A model generated the notes under the pieces. The model had not been told where the DNA came from. It was given only the letters and a program-made list of their open reading frames with translations, and ran no database searches. From Neospora caninum Liverpool (lineage: Eukaryota > Apicomplexa > Conoidasida > Eucoccidiorida > Sarcocystidae), in contig NC_018390.1 in the NCBI RefSeq assembly GCF_000208865.1, positions 3,986,270-4,050,269 on the forward strand: 64,000 bases of DNA, written 5' to 3'. The position numbers were made by a program, and so were the translations under genes. Shown here one piece after another: positions 22,201 through 34,681 of this stretch. Position 1 is the first letter of the stretch; the number at the start of each line of letters is the position of its first letter.

Positions 22201-25200
22201 CAGGGCAACGGCCTGTTCAAACGGCGGAGCATACCTTAGGTCGACCTCGACATCAGTGCACTCACAGACAATCCGGAGCACGAACGCCCTTTGAAATGTA
22301 TGTTACATTTTGTGGCTCTCTCCAGGTCCAGTGGGATTTATTATTTTGGATGGATATCGGCAGCGTGCAAGCATGTGTGCAGCCCTGTATATGTGCGCTT
22401 TTTACTACCGCAGCTGGCCCGAGGTGACGATGAGCTTTGTTCCTCCTTCTATAGGAGTGCAAATGAACACATTCGTGGTGGCACCAGAGAGTAAGTCTTA
22501 GCACCGACTGATTGATTCATATTCTGCCAGTGGGCCTTGAGGAACAATGGGAGGAAAAAAGGCGAGACCGCGGACATCGCCAGCCGCCTGGCGTGGCGAT
22601 GATGGGCCCGTCCAAAACGATATTTCCGTGTGTCACGATGATTCAAAGGTTGCAAGCAGCACGATCTGCCGAAGAGGCCTCATCACAGGGATGTGTGTAG
22701 GCAGAAGACCAACACCCTACAAATATGCCCTAGGATCAAAGTCGACACTTTGACCCAAACACACAAACAACAGGCCTCGACAAGCTACAAAGTGAAGGGA
22801 TTGACTTCGCGTATGTGCACTCTGTGCTCCTTGGTCTGCTTGGCCAGGCTGTCTGCCCATTCCAGAGGAGATCTGAGACGGTACATGCCCGGCTACGCAT
22901 CCCCAGAATCATGGGATACACGCAGAGTAAGGACAGGTAAAAACGCGCGATTTTCCACGCCAATCCCATATACTGCCTTTCTTCGCAATCATTAGTATAG
23001 TTGTCGTGTCTCACTGCGCAATTGTGGTGCTAGCTTTCACGAAAGCTGTGTTTCTTAATTGAGAAACCACCTGATTGTGCTTGCTCAGGCCTGCAAAGTC
23101 AACAGCTGGACACTGAGGCGGGAGAACGATCGACTGAAGGCGGAGAACAGAAAGTAGGTCTGACACACTCTACGGAGAAAACCTGTTGGCCAGTATAGAT
23201 TGGCAGCTCTAACTCTGGTTAGCGGTGACTCAGATGCATTCGATTGCCCCTTGTTCAAGCGGCATCCTTCCGCTCAGTAAATTCGTCGGGGCTAGGACAG
23301 GCAGCCCCACCCCTTGTTCTTGTGTGGGCGTCGGGTTTGCAGTATCGAACGAGACTTCGACCGATTGTATCAACGCGCCTACATGGCCGAGGTTCAGCTC
23401 AACAATCTCAAGGTGATTCCTTCAATCCTGTGACAGTTTTCATCGACTGCTTCGGTAGCTGCTTTAGGTTGGACGACGTTAGTGTCCCCACTCTCACCGC
23501 AACCATTCGTTTCGTATCTTGCAAAAACGTAGTCCTAATTGAGCGTTGCATGCTAAAAACTCCCGTAGTTTTACTTCTTCCCATGGCGCAGGTGATGACC
23601 TGGCTGTACTGCAGAGGTGTGCGCTAATCCGAAGCCGAGAAACGGACACACAGTCAGCTGCAAGCCTCACGCATGGGTTCCTTTTTGAGTTTGATGTCTT
23701 GTAGGCAGCAGCAAGCAGGACAACAGTCGGTGGGGCGAGCTACAGTGTGACACAACTCGTCAAGCTTGCAACGAACCTACTTGAACTTTTGACGAAGCAG
23801 CCCGATCAGCCATGTGTCAGTGTCATTCCAGACGCGCTGGCTTGTCTTTCTATGTGCCACGTCGTAAGTTCACGGCTTCCATTCTCACGAACGGCGGTGT
23901 CTGTTTTTCGTTGATGCCTAGCTATCCCTGCCTTGAGTAAAGGCTGTCTGCGTTGTATAGCCAAACATGATCTGGCTGTCCTCAGCATCTCCTGCTCAAG
24001 CTGTACCTCGCTGACATCTAATGCACTCTGAGAAGTTCTCCTGCCGATTTGTTCGCATGGGACCCCCCCGCGTTAGGCTGTCAAGGTCATTTCATTGCAG
24101 GCAATGCCTGTCGTGTGGAACTCGCCCGACGTCTTGGTGCAACACCGGCGTCCCTCTTAATGCCGCCGTGCTTGCCGGTTTGAAGAAGTTAGGCAGGACA
24201 AGATACCAACGTGACGGAGAGCCTTCACTTTTTTAACGCTAAGCAACCACTTCCCCACGACCCTCGTGTTTCTGTGTTGTTCAGAGAGATAGACGACTCT
24301 TCGCAGCGGGAGAGAAGTTAAAGCGCACTCTTCAGTGCCCAGGCGGAACTTCTGCATATGTACGCGACGGACAGAAGCTCAATTGCTGAAGGATACTCAC
24401 CGCGGAGGATTCTGCGGGGAGCAGTGTCGGGTTCCGTCAAAAACAAGTCTTACGACGGGAAAGGCGATACCAGTTCGTGGTGTTGCTTGTGGTTCATGAG
24501 CCTTCTTTCACCTTGTGAACTCTGGGTTGACGGCAAATGGGAGGGTATCGTCCGCGCGCGCAAACAGAAGCGACACTCAGGTTCCGTACGTGCAGTGTCA
24601 TCCTGTGTAGCCTCCTGCGTTCTCCTTCGTTTCTTTTTCAGAACGCAAACGAATGGAAGACACGCCCAATCGGGAGACCATCTGGTGACGGTATGCAGTT
24701 TTGACATTTTGAGATGGAAAATCACCGCGCTGGGCGCATATGATCCCGTTGGAATTACGTCAGTAACACTTGAAGACAACATGGGGTCAGGTCGGTTTCC
24801 AATGTGGCTTCTCGTATGGCCCTCTTCCGACGCAAAGCGGTGCGTGCTCTGCGGAAGAAAGAATCCCAATCGAGCTGTTGCGACTGGCGTCTCTCCATCC
24901 TTTAAGTTGACAAGTTTGAGCTCCATTGTGCGTGTTTGCTGAGAATTCGTTCTGCATCACCAGCTGATGGAGACTTGCTCTCGGGAAGATGGACATTTCG
25001 TGTCGCAGTTTCGTCTGATCCGTGCCTGTTGCACTTCTGGGTTCCAGGAGATCTTGTAGTTCGCGTCAGCAACGCGAAGCATGTGCTTTCTCTTTCTGTT
25101 GTGCATTCCACAGTGTATTGCAATGTTGCGTTGATGTGGCAGCGATTATTTCCGCGTACAGCTGTTTGACCTGCCGAGCGATGGCGGGACTGTGAAGCTT

Positions 25201-26600
25201 CGGGCTGACCCCAACAGCATCTGAGCGTGAGACGGTCGTTGTCTGCTTTCTGTTCTGGTTATCTTGCAGTTGCTCCGGATCTCAAATGGCTTGCCACAGT
25301 TTCTGATGACTTGTCGTGGTTGAAATGGGCAGATCAGTAGGTCAACCCTATTTTATCCAGAACGCGAGCCCACGTATAGGCTGTATTCTTCGCTGCTGAA
25401 GGAGCACCATTTGTCAGTGCTTGGTGCCGCCTTGAAATTCCCTCTGACGTGCTATTTTTGTGCATCACGCGTAAATACAAAGGCGCGCGTTTGGTATAGT
25501 TCAACGGAATTTCCTGCAGCTGTCATGCATCATGAATGGATAATTCATCTTGTACATTCTCTCAGCAGTGCCTGGAGAGGACCGCAGGCACCAAGCTGTT
25601 CTACTGTCAGAGGTGTCCGATTGAAGGGAATGCAAAATTGTTCGACAGGCGTGGCTTTTGTGCCTTCCACTGCACCGACCCATGTTTCAACGCTGCACGT
25701 TGTGGTACTGCAGATGGGATATGATGCCGATGGACTTGCGCTGGGTCTCGATAGCAGTCGACGACCGCACCCTCCTGCTTCATCGACTTCTGTGGGCTCG
25801 GGCGCCGGTTGATCTTCGGTACCTGACTGTTGTCTCGGGCAACATGGATTGGCTATACATTGGACGTAAGTGTTTACCATACTTCACAGCCCCCCTTTTT
25901 TGTGCTCATACTGGGCAACTGCCGCTCACACCCAATGCTGCACGCGCAGAGGTTACGTCTGTGGCACGCATATATAGAAAAATGATTTGTCCCCTTTGTT
26001 TTTGGTCCGTAGCTGAACGGATGCGGGCCGTAACTATAACCACCGCTCACGTCTTGCAGATTTTGTCACCGTTCGCTAATCTTGCCAGCGGTCGACCGCT
26101 TCACACACAGCTCACGGCGCTTTTGGTTTCGTTTGTGGCATGCTCGCACCCATGCGAAGTTTACGGTGTGGAGACCGACGCTTGGTTTTTTGAAAGTGTA
26201 CAGAGTACAGTCCTTTTCTTCCATACACGATGGTAATTGTACATTAGTCTGCGTCAGCTCCGTTGTGTTTTCCGCCGCCGCTGTGTTACAGCTGACAGAT
26301 GGAACGCCACTCCTATGCAACTTCGGATGCGCGCGATTGCGTTGGAAGATCCCACGATTATTAGGCCTAGTATGACGGAAGCGGCGCTCTATGGTCATGA
26401 GAGGGACAGGATCTGCAATACACTTAGTAAGTGTAATGTCTGGTCCCACAAGCACTGCCAGAAATGATTGACCTCTCAGTGCGTGCCCTACATCAGTTGA
26501 GCCAGGCTGTTGTTGACTGCCAGTATTTCCGAAAGGCTGCTTCGTCTTGATATTTTACGCCAGTGCGTTACAGCAGTTGACGCAGCCTTGGCCATACTCA
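22200..26600 (+). CDS. Unresolved multi-exon gene or genes
   Basis: Function not recognised. A series of short, exon-like, rightward segments is bounded by plausible AG and GT sites. Those with the most protein-like composition are near 22,233-22,294 (VDLDISALTDNPEHERPLK), 22,317-22,491 (contains GFIILDGYRQR), 22,536-22,650 (Glu/Arg-rich), 22,777-22,929 (contains LDKLQSEGIDFAYVHSVLLG), 23,089-23,155 (LRRENDRLKAENRK in one frame), 23,592-23,690, 23,705-23,870 (SVTQLVKLATNLLELLTKQP), 24,700-24,790, 24,960-25,080, 25,720-25,865 and 26,290-26,430. Many segments are open in two or three frames, so I could not fix phases or assemble a reliable protein. Whether these join the K/P-rich exon at 26,687 or form a separate gene is undecided. 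Confidence 0.3.
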
Positions 26601-26686
26601 TTTTCCTCAGCTTCGCAAGCAGTAGTGCATCCCGGCGAGGACTTGGTTTCTCTACCGTGATGTGTGCTTTACAAATTTAGCGACAG

Positions 26687-28570
26687 GTGCCGAGTCAGGC
26701 CTACCGATCTTGCCCTCTCCCCACGCTCCCGAGGAGGATCTCGACCTTACTTTGAGGATCAGCCTGTCTCCTGCTGACATCGCGACCTGTGCGAATACGG
26801 GAGAGGTAGCTTCCACTACTCAAGCAATGGCCACCGATGGTGAATCAAGAAAAATTAAACAGACAGGCAAAGTGCCAGCTGAGACACCTGGCCAGATCAA
26901 AGACACTACTAGTGTCCCTCCTTCAAAAGTGGGTATGGCAAAAACTGTGGCTTCCCCACTTTCGAAGACCGTCCCTTCTCCGAAAGCGGATGCAGCTGGG
27001 CTCGCACCAAGCAAGGCAGTTAGTGGTCCCGCCGGAGGTTCAACAGCCCTCCCGTCGCCGAGCAAGTTAGCAAGTCCTCCACCAAAGGACGGCGAGAAGC
27101 CAAGTGACGTGGCAAAAAAGGCTGCCGTAGCGTCTCCTCCAAAGGCAGAAGGAGCAGCAGCTGCAGGGAGTGTAAATGCCGCTGGTGGAGTCAAGGCAGC
27201 GAAGGGCCCACCTCTAGCCAAAAAGGGCCCCGGTCCTCTTGGGGTGAAAGGAGGAGCTCCCTTGCCTCGTCCGGGGGAAACAAAGGAAGAAGCGTCATCC
27301 GAGTCTGCCACTGCCAAGGTTGCTGCGGATCTTCCTAAGGGGACTCCAGTGGCTTCAAAAAGCGCTGTCCCTGGCAAGGCCGCACCGCTCGGACCGGGGA
27401 AAGAGCCCCCCGCACCGGGAGGGAAGACAGCCCCTGGGGCTCCTGTGGGCGGGCCAAAGGCAGAAGTAAAGAAGGTTCCTCCAGTTGGCGGACCAAAGAC
27501 AGAAGTAAAGAAGGATCCTCCGGTTGGCGGACCAAAGGCAGAAGTAAAGAAGGTTCCTCCGGTTGGCGGACCAAAGGCAGAAGTAAAGAAGGTTCCTCCG
27601 GTTGGCGGACCAAAGGCAGAAGTAAAGAAGGTTCCTCCGGTTGGCGGACCAAAGGCAGAAGTGAAGAAGGTTCCTCCGGTTGGCGGACCAAAGGCAGAAG
27701 TGAAGAAGATTCCTCCTGGCGGGCCTCTAGGCGCACCGAAAGCTGACGGCAGCCCCCAAGCGGCACAGGACGGCGGGACTCTACCGAAGGCCAAGCTCGG
27801 GCCACCACCAGGGTTAGGAAAAGTGCTGACTAGTGAAGCTGCTGAGAGTATAAAAGAAACAGGCCCAGCAAAGAAAAGCGCTTTGCCCGGAAAAGGAGTG
27901 CCGCCACTGGGGAAGAAGGGGCCGCCACTGGCTGCAAAGGTAGAAGAGAAAGGTGGAGATTCACCGCCAGCTGCCGCGAAGGCTTCGTCAAGTTCGGTGG
28001 ACCAAGCTGCGGATCAGAACGAAGGAGCGGGAGTAGCAGGTACACCCGTAAAAAAAGGACCGCCTCTCGGGAAAGGTCCGCCACCCAAAAAAGCGCCCTT
28101 GGTGGGGAAGAAGGCTCCTACGGCTCCTGAGGCACCAGACGCCAAGGTAAGGTCGATCAGTGAGCTGGACACCGGAGCAGCACGTCTGACCAGGCTGACA
28201 CATCAACGTAAGTTCCGGAAGTTTGTAAAGAAGAGGCGGCTGACAAGCATAGAGTTCATACCAGTACACGAGAATGCACAGCGCCGCCTTATATTCGTCG
28301 GGGGGGTCGTCCTAGGTCCGCATTGCCCGCTGTGCAAAGCCAATTATTATCTAAATCGTTTGTTGGTTGTGTCGTTGTGCGGTGTTGTTGACCAGGCTGA
28401 CGACGCGCCAGGAACGGCGGCGAAAAAAGGGCCGCCTAAAGGCCTCCCTCCCAAAGGAAAAGCGCCCCCTAAGGGTACGTTGGCTAGAGACCTGTTGATG
28501 ATATTATCGGAGGATGCTTGCTACAAGCATCGGTGATATTTGCTTTCATTCTCGTTTAGCAGCACACTGA
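26687..28570 (+). CDS. K/P/A/G-rich protein with 13-residue repeats (3' part of gene)
   Basis: Family not recognised. The main exon, 26,687-28,146, starts after an AG with two leading bases and so continues from an upstream exon. It is followed by 28,396-28,474 and a tiny last exon, 28,560-28,570 (ends AAH-stop); phases agree. After about 60 ordinary residues (PHAPEEDLDLTLRISLSPAD) the protein becomes an unstructured polybasic region of Lys, Pro, Ala and Gly. Between 27,448 and 27,717 are seven near-perfect copies of GGPKAEVKKVPPV. Later the repeats loosen to KKGPPLGKGPP and PKGLPPKGKAPPKG. No signal peptide or membrane segment is visible in this part. Such a tail could bind nucleic acid, acidic proteins or SH3-like partners; that is speculation. 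The upstream exons probably lie within 22.2-26.6 kb. Confidence 0.6.
27448..27717 (+). repeat. Seven tandem copies of a 39-bp coding repeat
   Basis: Unit of 39 bases encoding GGPKAEVKKVPPV. Copy 2 reads GGPKTEVKKDPPV and the last copy has Ile and lacks the final Val. Copies are nearly identical at DNA level (GTA/GTG and CCA/CCG changes only), indicating recent expansion and probable length polymorphism. Confidence 0.97.
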
Positions 28571-30087
28571 CAGCTCCATGGCATGCACGGAGGTTGGACA
28601 GCAGCTGCTGTCGGACTGGGCAGAAAACGGGGTCGGTTTTCGGTCATAGAGCTTGCACTTGTTCTTCGCCACACGCGTTGATTGTAGGGGGTACAGTAAA
28701 CCATGCGTAGAGTGCTGAAAAGGGCGTTTCAAAGGTCACCTAGTTTGCAGCTCGTTAGCCGGCATACGCCACCAGGAAGTTCCGATATTTTCCTCTTTCT
28801 CTTGTTTGTGTCCAGGCAAAGGATTTCTGTGAGATACCGTCGACCCATGTTGCAACCGGCACTACTCTAGACAAATAAATCTGATCTGGTGGCAAGAGCA
28901 GGTGCTACCCGCAACAGACGCGCATTTCTTCTGGTTGCTGGTCTGCCGTGCTGTGCATATAGAGCAAAAGCACACCCAGCAATTTGTTTGTTCCGGAATG
29001 AAGCTACATGAGTGTATGTCTGAGGATCGTTGTGTTAACGAATTCTTACGGGAAACACCAGTAGTGCCCGTGTTAATTCTCCAGTAAAACACTACGTTTC
29101 AAACTCTACCCCTCTTACGCGGTGGCGCCGTTCGCCCACCTCCCCTCCCGCGGGAGAGACAACGCTCGGTGTCCGCCCGTCGCTGCGAGTTCTCTGATTG
29201 CCTTCTAGCGCAATAGCCAGAGCGCTAGAAAGACTGAAACAAGAGAAGCCGTCTACAAACACTGTAGTGATTGCCTTCGTCCAGAAGCCTCACTCACATT
29301 ACAGACCTAGGCAGCTCATCGTGGCACCTAGCGTTAAGCACCGCTTACATAACAATGTTGCACGAACCGCTTTGATTCTGTAGCATAACTGCCAGCATTC
29401 AAAATGGTACTTCTAACGACCGATTACCGACAACCGCTCACACAGCGAAAGGCTGCCGGTACTCTCGGAATGGACGCGCGCACTGAAGTCTATTATTCAC
29501 GTCGTGACTACCATCGACGATCCTTGACTCTTTCCGCCCGTCCACTGGGCCGTGTGGTTGAAGCGACGTCACTCAGCTTGAATGTGTAGTAGCCGGCCGC
29601 CTGACTGTAAAATACACTTGTATTCTACAGTGTCACCATGCTACGAACGTTGTCGTACATCACTTGCTGCGTTCGCATCCTCACGTAACTCAATGGAACG
29701 TACGACGAATTACGTATAAAATCGGACAGAATGCACCATAACACAGTTTTCTTCACTGAGACAGAAACATCTGACCACTTAACATGACTTCAGGCGACAT
29801 ACTGCATTGGATCTAGGCTAGAATCTCAGGCTAGAAAATACAGACCCGAGAAATATGGACGGACGGGAAGGCAAAAAAAAAACTAAAAAAAACTAAGGAT
29901 GGGACCCTCGCGCATGCCCGACTTGCAGGTGTTGCGCTTCTTTTCTTGCGTGATCAAACCATAAAGCTGCAGCCCCGCACGAATGACCTCGACGCGTGAT
30001 CAAGTGTAGTGATCGCTCCTCTTCCCTTGATCACAAAATGTAATCACTCCCATTCTGTATAGGGAGGGCTACTAACACAAAGAGTCG
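28571..30087. other. Convergent 3' flanks, no gene recognised
   Basis: About 1.5 kb between the stop codon of the K/P-rich gene (+) and that of the WRCY-repeat gene (-). It holds an A-rich tract near 29,872-29,893 and several scattered TGATCA sites; no coding segment was recognised. Confidence 0.5.
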
Positions 30088-32408
30088 TTACAATTCAGAT
30101 TCACCCGGAGAATTATCGCCTATCGTATTCCTAACGAGCTTCGCTCCAGGATTCAGGCCGTGAAGGAGAACAGCTTCAATTGTTTTGCATCCAGAATCTC
30201 CGACGGTGTAAGCAACATATCTGTTTCCCCCACCGTTTGTGGCATACTGGAAGACAACAGTCACACGGCCGCTGCTTCCCAGTCCTATCGTGAGCTCTCC
30301 GCTTCCCGCTGCATCGTCCAGTTCCACTTCGTCGGACCCCGACTTTGAGGTGGTGTCAAAAGACAAATAATAATCGGAGAAATTCACCGTGAGTTTGTGA
30401 CATGATCCCACACTAACATGGAGTTGGGGAGAGCTATAGGTGACCATCAGCTGCTGCCCAGCGTGGAGCATTGCTTGCAGGCTGTCACCGATGACACGGA
30501 TTTCCGGAATCTGTTTGTACCACTCTGAACCCCCGGACTGGTCACCTTCATCAGGTGAGTCTGTGTCCCCGTCCTCTTTTGGGCTCGGCTGATCATCACC
30601 TCCACCAGGTGTAGTTTCACTTTCATCGGTCGGTTCCGAATCATCAACGGGCAACTTCGTGTCACGCGGTTGTACGGGCTGCCCTCCCTCCTCTTCTGGG
30701 ACGTTGCCGTTATCATCTAAACACGCCGGGGGATTCTGATCCCTCGGGAGGCAAACAAGGCCTACTGGACATGCTTTCGGCACAGAGGTGAGTGCCTGGA
30801 GAATCCCGGACTCATCTGTGAAATGCTTTTTGTCTAGATTTGTCGCTGTCCCTGCAAGTAACCGAGCGCCAACAGGAAAAAGATGCCGGATGAGCCAACG
30901 ATTGAAACTGGCTTACACATTCTAGAAAAAAAATCCCAGAATAACTGCTCGACTCGCATCATTGTTTGTTTGGTAAATCCTGAAAAACAATCCGATGCCT
31001 TTCTCGGGGTGTCCAGGATACGAGTGATGAAGAAGCAGCGTTACAGGCTGAAGCTGCACCTCGTGGCACTATTTCTGCTATTCCTGAATCTTAAACTCAC
31101 CTAATCGTCCTCCAGGGCAGGACCAGGTTGTTCCGCAGTTACTCACGCACTCAGAAAAAACCGAAAATAATAAGCTCTCCTAAAACACATCAACAACAGT
31201 ACGCACCTCAAATCTAACATTTCCCCCACTTTCCTCTTGGTGTTTGTCGGGAACTTCGTAAAACGTATGTGAATGCTATCAGCTAGTGTAAAACTGTGTG
31301 AACATAACTGGAAAGGCACAGAGGCCGTGGATCTCTACAGTTATCTCGTGCTCCTGCCCTCCACCGAAAACGTACATACGCTATGCTAAATAATCCCTGC
31401 CACCTCCGTGGGGTTAATTTGCTGCCACTAACACGGACGAGGACCAGGCTCATCTCTTCCGCGACCCAGGATCATGTCTCCTATCCCCCACAAGAAGCGA
31501 TCGCTGACGATGTGGTGAGGGCAGACTAATGCAATCTAGCCAGCTCCTCCTTACTGGCTTGTAACATCTCCATTTAACTGGTTCCTTGTGTCCGAAGCCC
31601 TTCGACTTCCTCGCAACAGTCCCAGGATATCGTTTGTTGCAGTAGCTGTTGGCAGCCGCTTGGAAACCACTGCAATAGCGCACTACTCCTTCCTTGATTA
31701 ATTGGGAAAGCTCATCATGTCGCGTAGCGTGGGTACTATTATCCCTATCAACTCCGCCAGGACACGGTATCGAAACGCCACAGTCGTCCACGCAGCTGAG
31801 GACATTGTTTTCGTCGCCTTCGGCCAGAAACGCCGCTGAATCGTAGCACCGCCATACGAGCTTTTGTTGGTCTTTTCTACCCAGGCCTTGTCGTGCAACT
31901 ACCTGGTTGGCTGGAATACACATTTTTGAATATCCGTCATCGCACAGTTTTTTAAAAACCTCCTGGCACCATGTATCGAGGGCCCCCTGTAACGAACGTG
32001 CTGAGGCCGATGGTTGCGACGCTGCAAAACACCCGACAAATCCAGAAAATCAGTTCCGTGCATCAGAAGGTGTCCTCACAGCAGTTCGCACGCAATGCAG
32101 AACGTCCGATTGTATCCGGACTAAAAACAGTTCGACGCCTTGCTACTATGCGAAAAGGACTACACTGTTGCCAATGAATGTACTACGGTACCTGAAGAAC
32201 CAGCAACCGGGTCCACTAGTTTCTTCAATCTACAGTTGCGAGACGCTCCAGGTGGGGGGTGTTGCAAAGCAAACAAACCAGCTGGAGACTTACCTTCTCC
32301 GTATGTTTTTGCCCCAGCGGTAAATATTACCGACAAAAGCATGACGAAAACCACCGACTGGCCCATCTTTGCAAATCCGATGCAGATCACCTGGAGAACC
32401 AGGGGCAC
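30088..32408 (-). CDS. Predicted secreted protein with two WRCY cysteine repeats
   Basis: Function not recognised. Exon 1 (32,294-32,366, ATG giving [19 protein letters not shown], or an upstream in-frame ATG ending at 32,408) is a signal peptide. Exon 2 (31,555-32,021) joins in phase and carries two copies of a cysteine module of about 45 residues: [WY]-C, two further Cys, a basic G-x-G/GFG-x-K turn, and a closing W-R-C-Y (LVWRCYDS and VKWRCYKP). A third small Cys cluster lies between them. Exon 3 (30,088 to about 30,795) starts [12 protein letters not shown], passes through a D/E/P/S-rich linker, and ends in a beta-rich domain of about 120 residues with two Cys. With these boundaries the protein has about 415 residues. 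There is no C-terminal hydrophobic tail, so a GPI anchor is unlikely. The start of exon 3 is the weakest boundary. The cysteine pattern suggests disulphide-bonded extracellular modules. Confidence 0.7.
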
Positions 32409-34681
32409 GGGTTAAACAGCTGCGTCGACCTCTTAACAGCCACGTGAAACAAAACCAACCAACGAAAGCAGCGATTTTACAAGTTAGCACGGGAAAGGAT
32501 TGACACAATGAACGTTTTAAAGCTTCCAACAACGAGAGGATCCAATAATATCTGCACCGCGACGCAGCAATCGGTAATGTAGCATCGGGATAGGAGGACG
32601 AGCCAACGGGACACAACCACGTCGGTTCCCGCGCCGGACGGTACCGGCGGTCGGCTCTCTGTGGATCTCAGAGACGCGACAGGCGAAATGGCGTCTCAAC
32701 TGCCGTCAGAACTGTGGAATGCTCTCCGGCAGGTCAAAACTCTTGAATACACTAGGTTCCTGCGTGATTTCCGAATCTTGCCGGCTCGCTCAGTTACCAT
32801 TTTTCACTCATTTCAGTCTACCCTACGTAGGTGACGACATCAGGCCAGGGGTGTGGAACCGACAAATTTGATTGTGAAATAATGCGTACCATGGAACGAT
32901 GGCATTTGTAGATACGGTTGCACACACTAGTCTTTGAGGGACAGACTCCGATCCTGCGGTGGTATGCGTGGGTTCGAACCGCGATTGTGGCACCAGCAAA
33001 ACTTTTACCGAGCGAAAACTGAGCGATTCTACAAACAATATGGGCTCATTCCTATTTTTTTTCCTGTTATCACAATGCCAGAGGCCGTCATAAGAACTGC
33101 TTCATCATTCTCACACGTGGCCTTCACTGTGGCTCAAAATGAATTTTATCCATTGTTTAAAAACTGAAGCTGCTTTCAACCGGAACACGGCGTGAAAAAT
33201 TTTTTTGTTTCTCGGACTACACGTTCACTCATATATGCCACTGGCGTTTTTACTTCGACGTTGTTGCCTTTACGGCAGAATTCACAGTTCACCGAACCCG
33301 GAAATGGCTTTCGAATACTCTAGGGTAGTAAAGATCGTTCGAAGAGTCGTCGGGCTTGGGGTGACAAGGTTTCTAAACAGAGTTGGTTTAGACGCGTGTT
33401 GATTGCCACGGGCAGGGAGCAACTGCCTCTACGGTTTCGTGGCTCTTGTGGTACTAGATAAACGCCTGACAGAAAAACTGCGGTTGTGTGGCATGCGGCA
33501 CGGCGGGATTGGCCTTGCCGAAGTAACGAGGGGAAGAGTCGAAGACGGTCGCAGAAGGTGGAGGCATCAAAAACGGTGAAAAGTGTGTTTGCCGGGACCG
33601 CCGTCAAAGGAGAGTGTACCGTTTGTACTGGTGCCGTATGAACTGAAACCCGAGCAATCCTCCTATTAATGCATTCCAAATTTTGAGTTACGATAACGGG
33701 CCTTCGGCACACTATGGCTGCGATCTCACTATACAGTGCCGAGAGACTCTCACATGTTCTATAACTCGAAGTAGCACGCCAGCATCTACAAACGGATGTC
33801 GATAGTGTCACCAGAGCTCTGGCTATCGGGACAAAAAGTTTTGCTTCTAGTGGCTTGTTGAACCGTCTTCATCATTGATGATGGATACCGTAGGTACAAC
33901 AAGTGCCACATAGTAGCTGCTGGTAGTTGATGCCGAGGAACGTGAGCACGTCTTTCTTGGACTCTACTGCTGAGGCCACTGCTGATGAGGTGCCTGTGTA
34001 TGGGGGAAGTGTAACGCACACCGTTCTGGCAATTGCGCTTGAATCCACACTTGAACAACCATTTCTGCATGCGCCGTGCCGCATTTGGCACACCTGCGTA
34101 GTCCCTTGGGGTACTTACGACAATTTTAGATTACACACATGTTGACGAGCAAGCGTATCTCCGCGAGCCCACCGCATGGCAGTGAATTCGCTCGGCGAAA
34201 GTCGCAGTCGCAGATACGATTTTTTTTTGTTCCCCCCAGTGCGGTGGAAATCGTGGCTGGTGGGCGCCTGCGCGGCGCATGCACACCGTGGAACCGCAAG
34301 ACATTCTGCAGGTTTCCCACCCGTTGTCTTCCTCTCCCTTCACCGCCGTAATCTTGCGCACACGCTGGCCGTTGACGGTCGAATGGAGCTCGCGTGATCA
34401 GAAGATGTGTCCCAGATTTCTTGACCTGGCGGAATGAGACGCGAAAGTCGAGAAGAGTGACCTCGCAAATTCAGCGGGCTGGTAAACTTCAGGGGGTGCG
34501 GCGATAAAACCACTTACAGCCAGTGGTTGCCCAGCAATCTGACCTGTCCGTCACTGCACTTCACCGAACTGAGGTCCCCAGGAAGTATAGTTCGTTTCAT
34601 TTTCTGAGCGGTGCTGTACTCAAACTGACTCCGGGAACTCACTTTCTACTGTGTGTTAGAGCTGATCAGTGTTCTGTGACC
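32409..34681. other. Divergent intergenic region
   Basis: About 2.3 kb between the starts of the WRCY-repeat gene (-) and the RNase H2B gene (+). A tRNA-like T-arm at about 32,967-32,983 was examined and not accepted. No other coding or RNA feature was recognised. Confidence 0.5.

Noticed and set aside
26820..27794. 324-codon minus strand frame with FGPPTGGTFFTSA repeats
   Set aside because: It is the antisense shadow of the GGPKAEVKKVPPV repeat array on the + strand.
29940..30050. Cluster of TGATCA sites suggesting a regulatory or origin-like element
   Set aside because: Irregular spacing, no wider dyad, and in convergent 3' flanking DNA; no support for a function.
32930..33003. tRNA-like T-arm (CGTGG-GTTCGAA-CCGCG) followed by a CACCA
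   Set aside because: A good T-stem and loop, but no matching acceptor strand, D-arm or anticodon stem at the right spacing upstream; probably chance.
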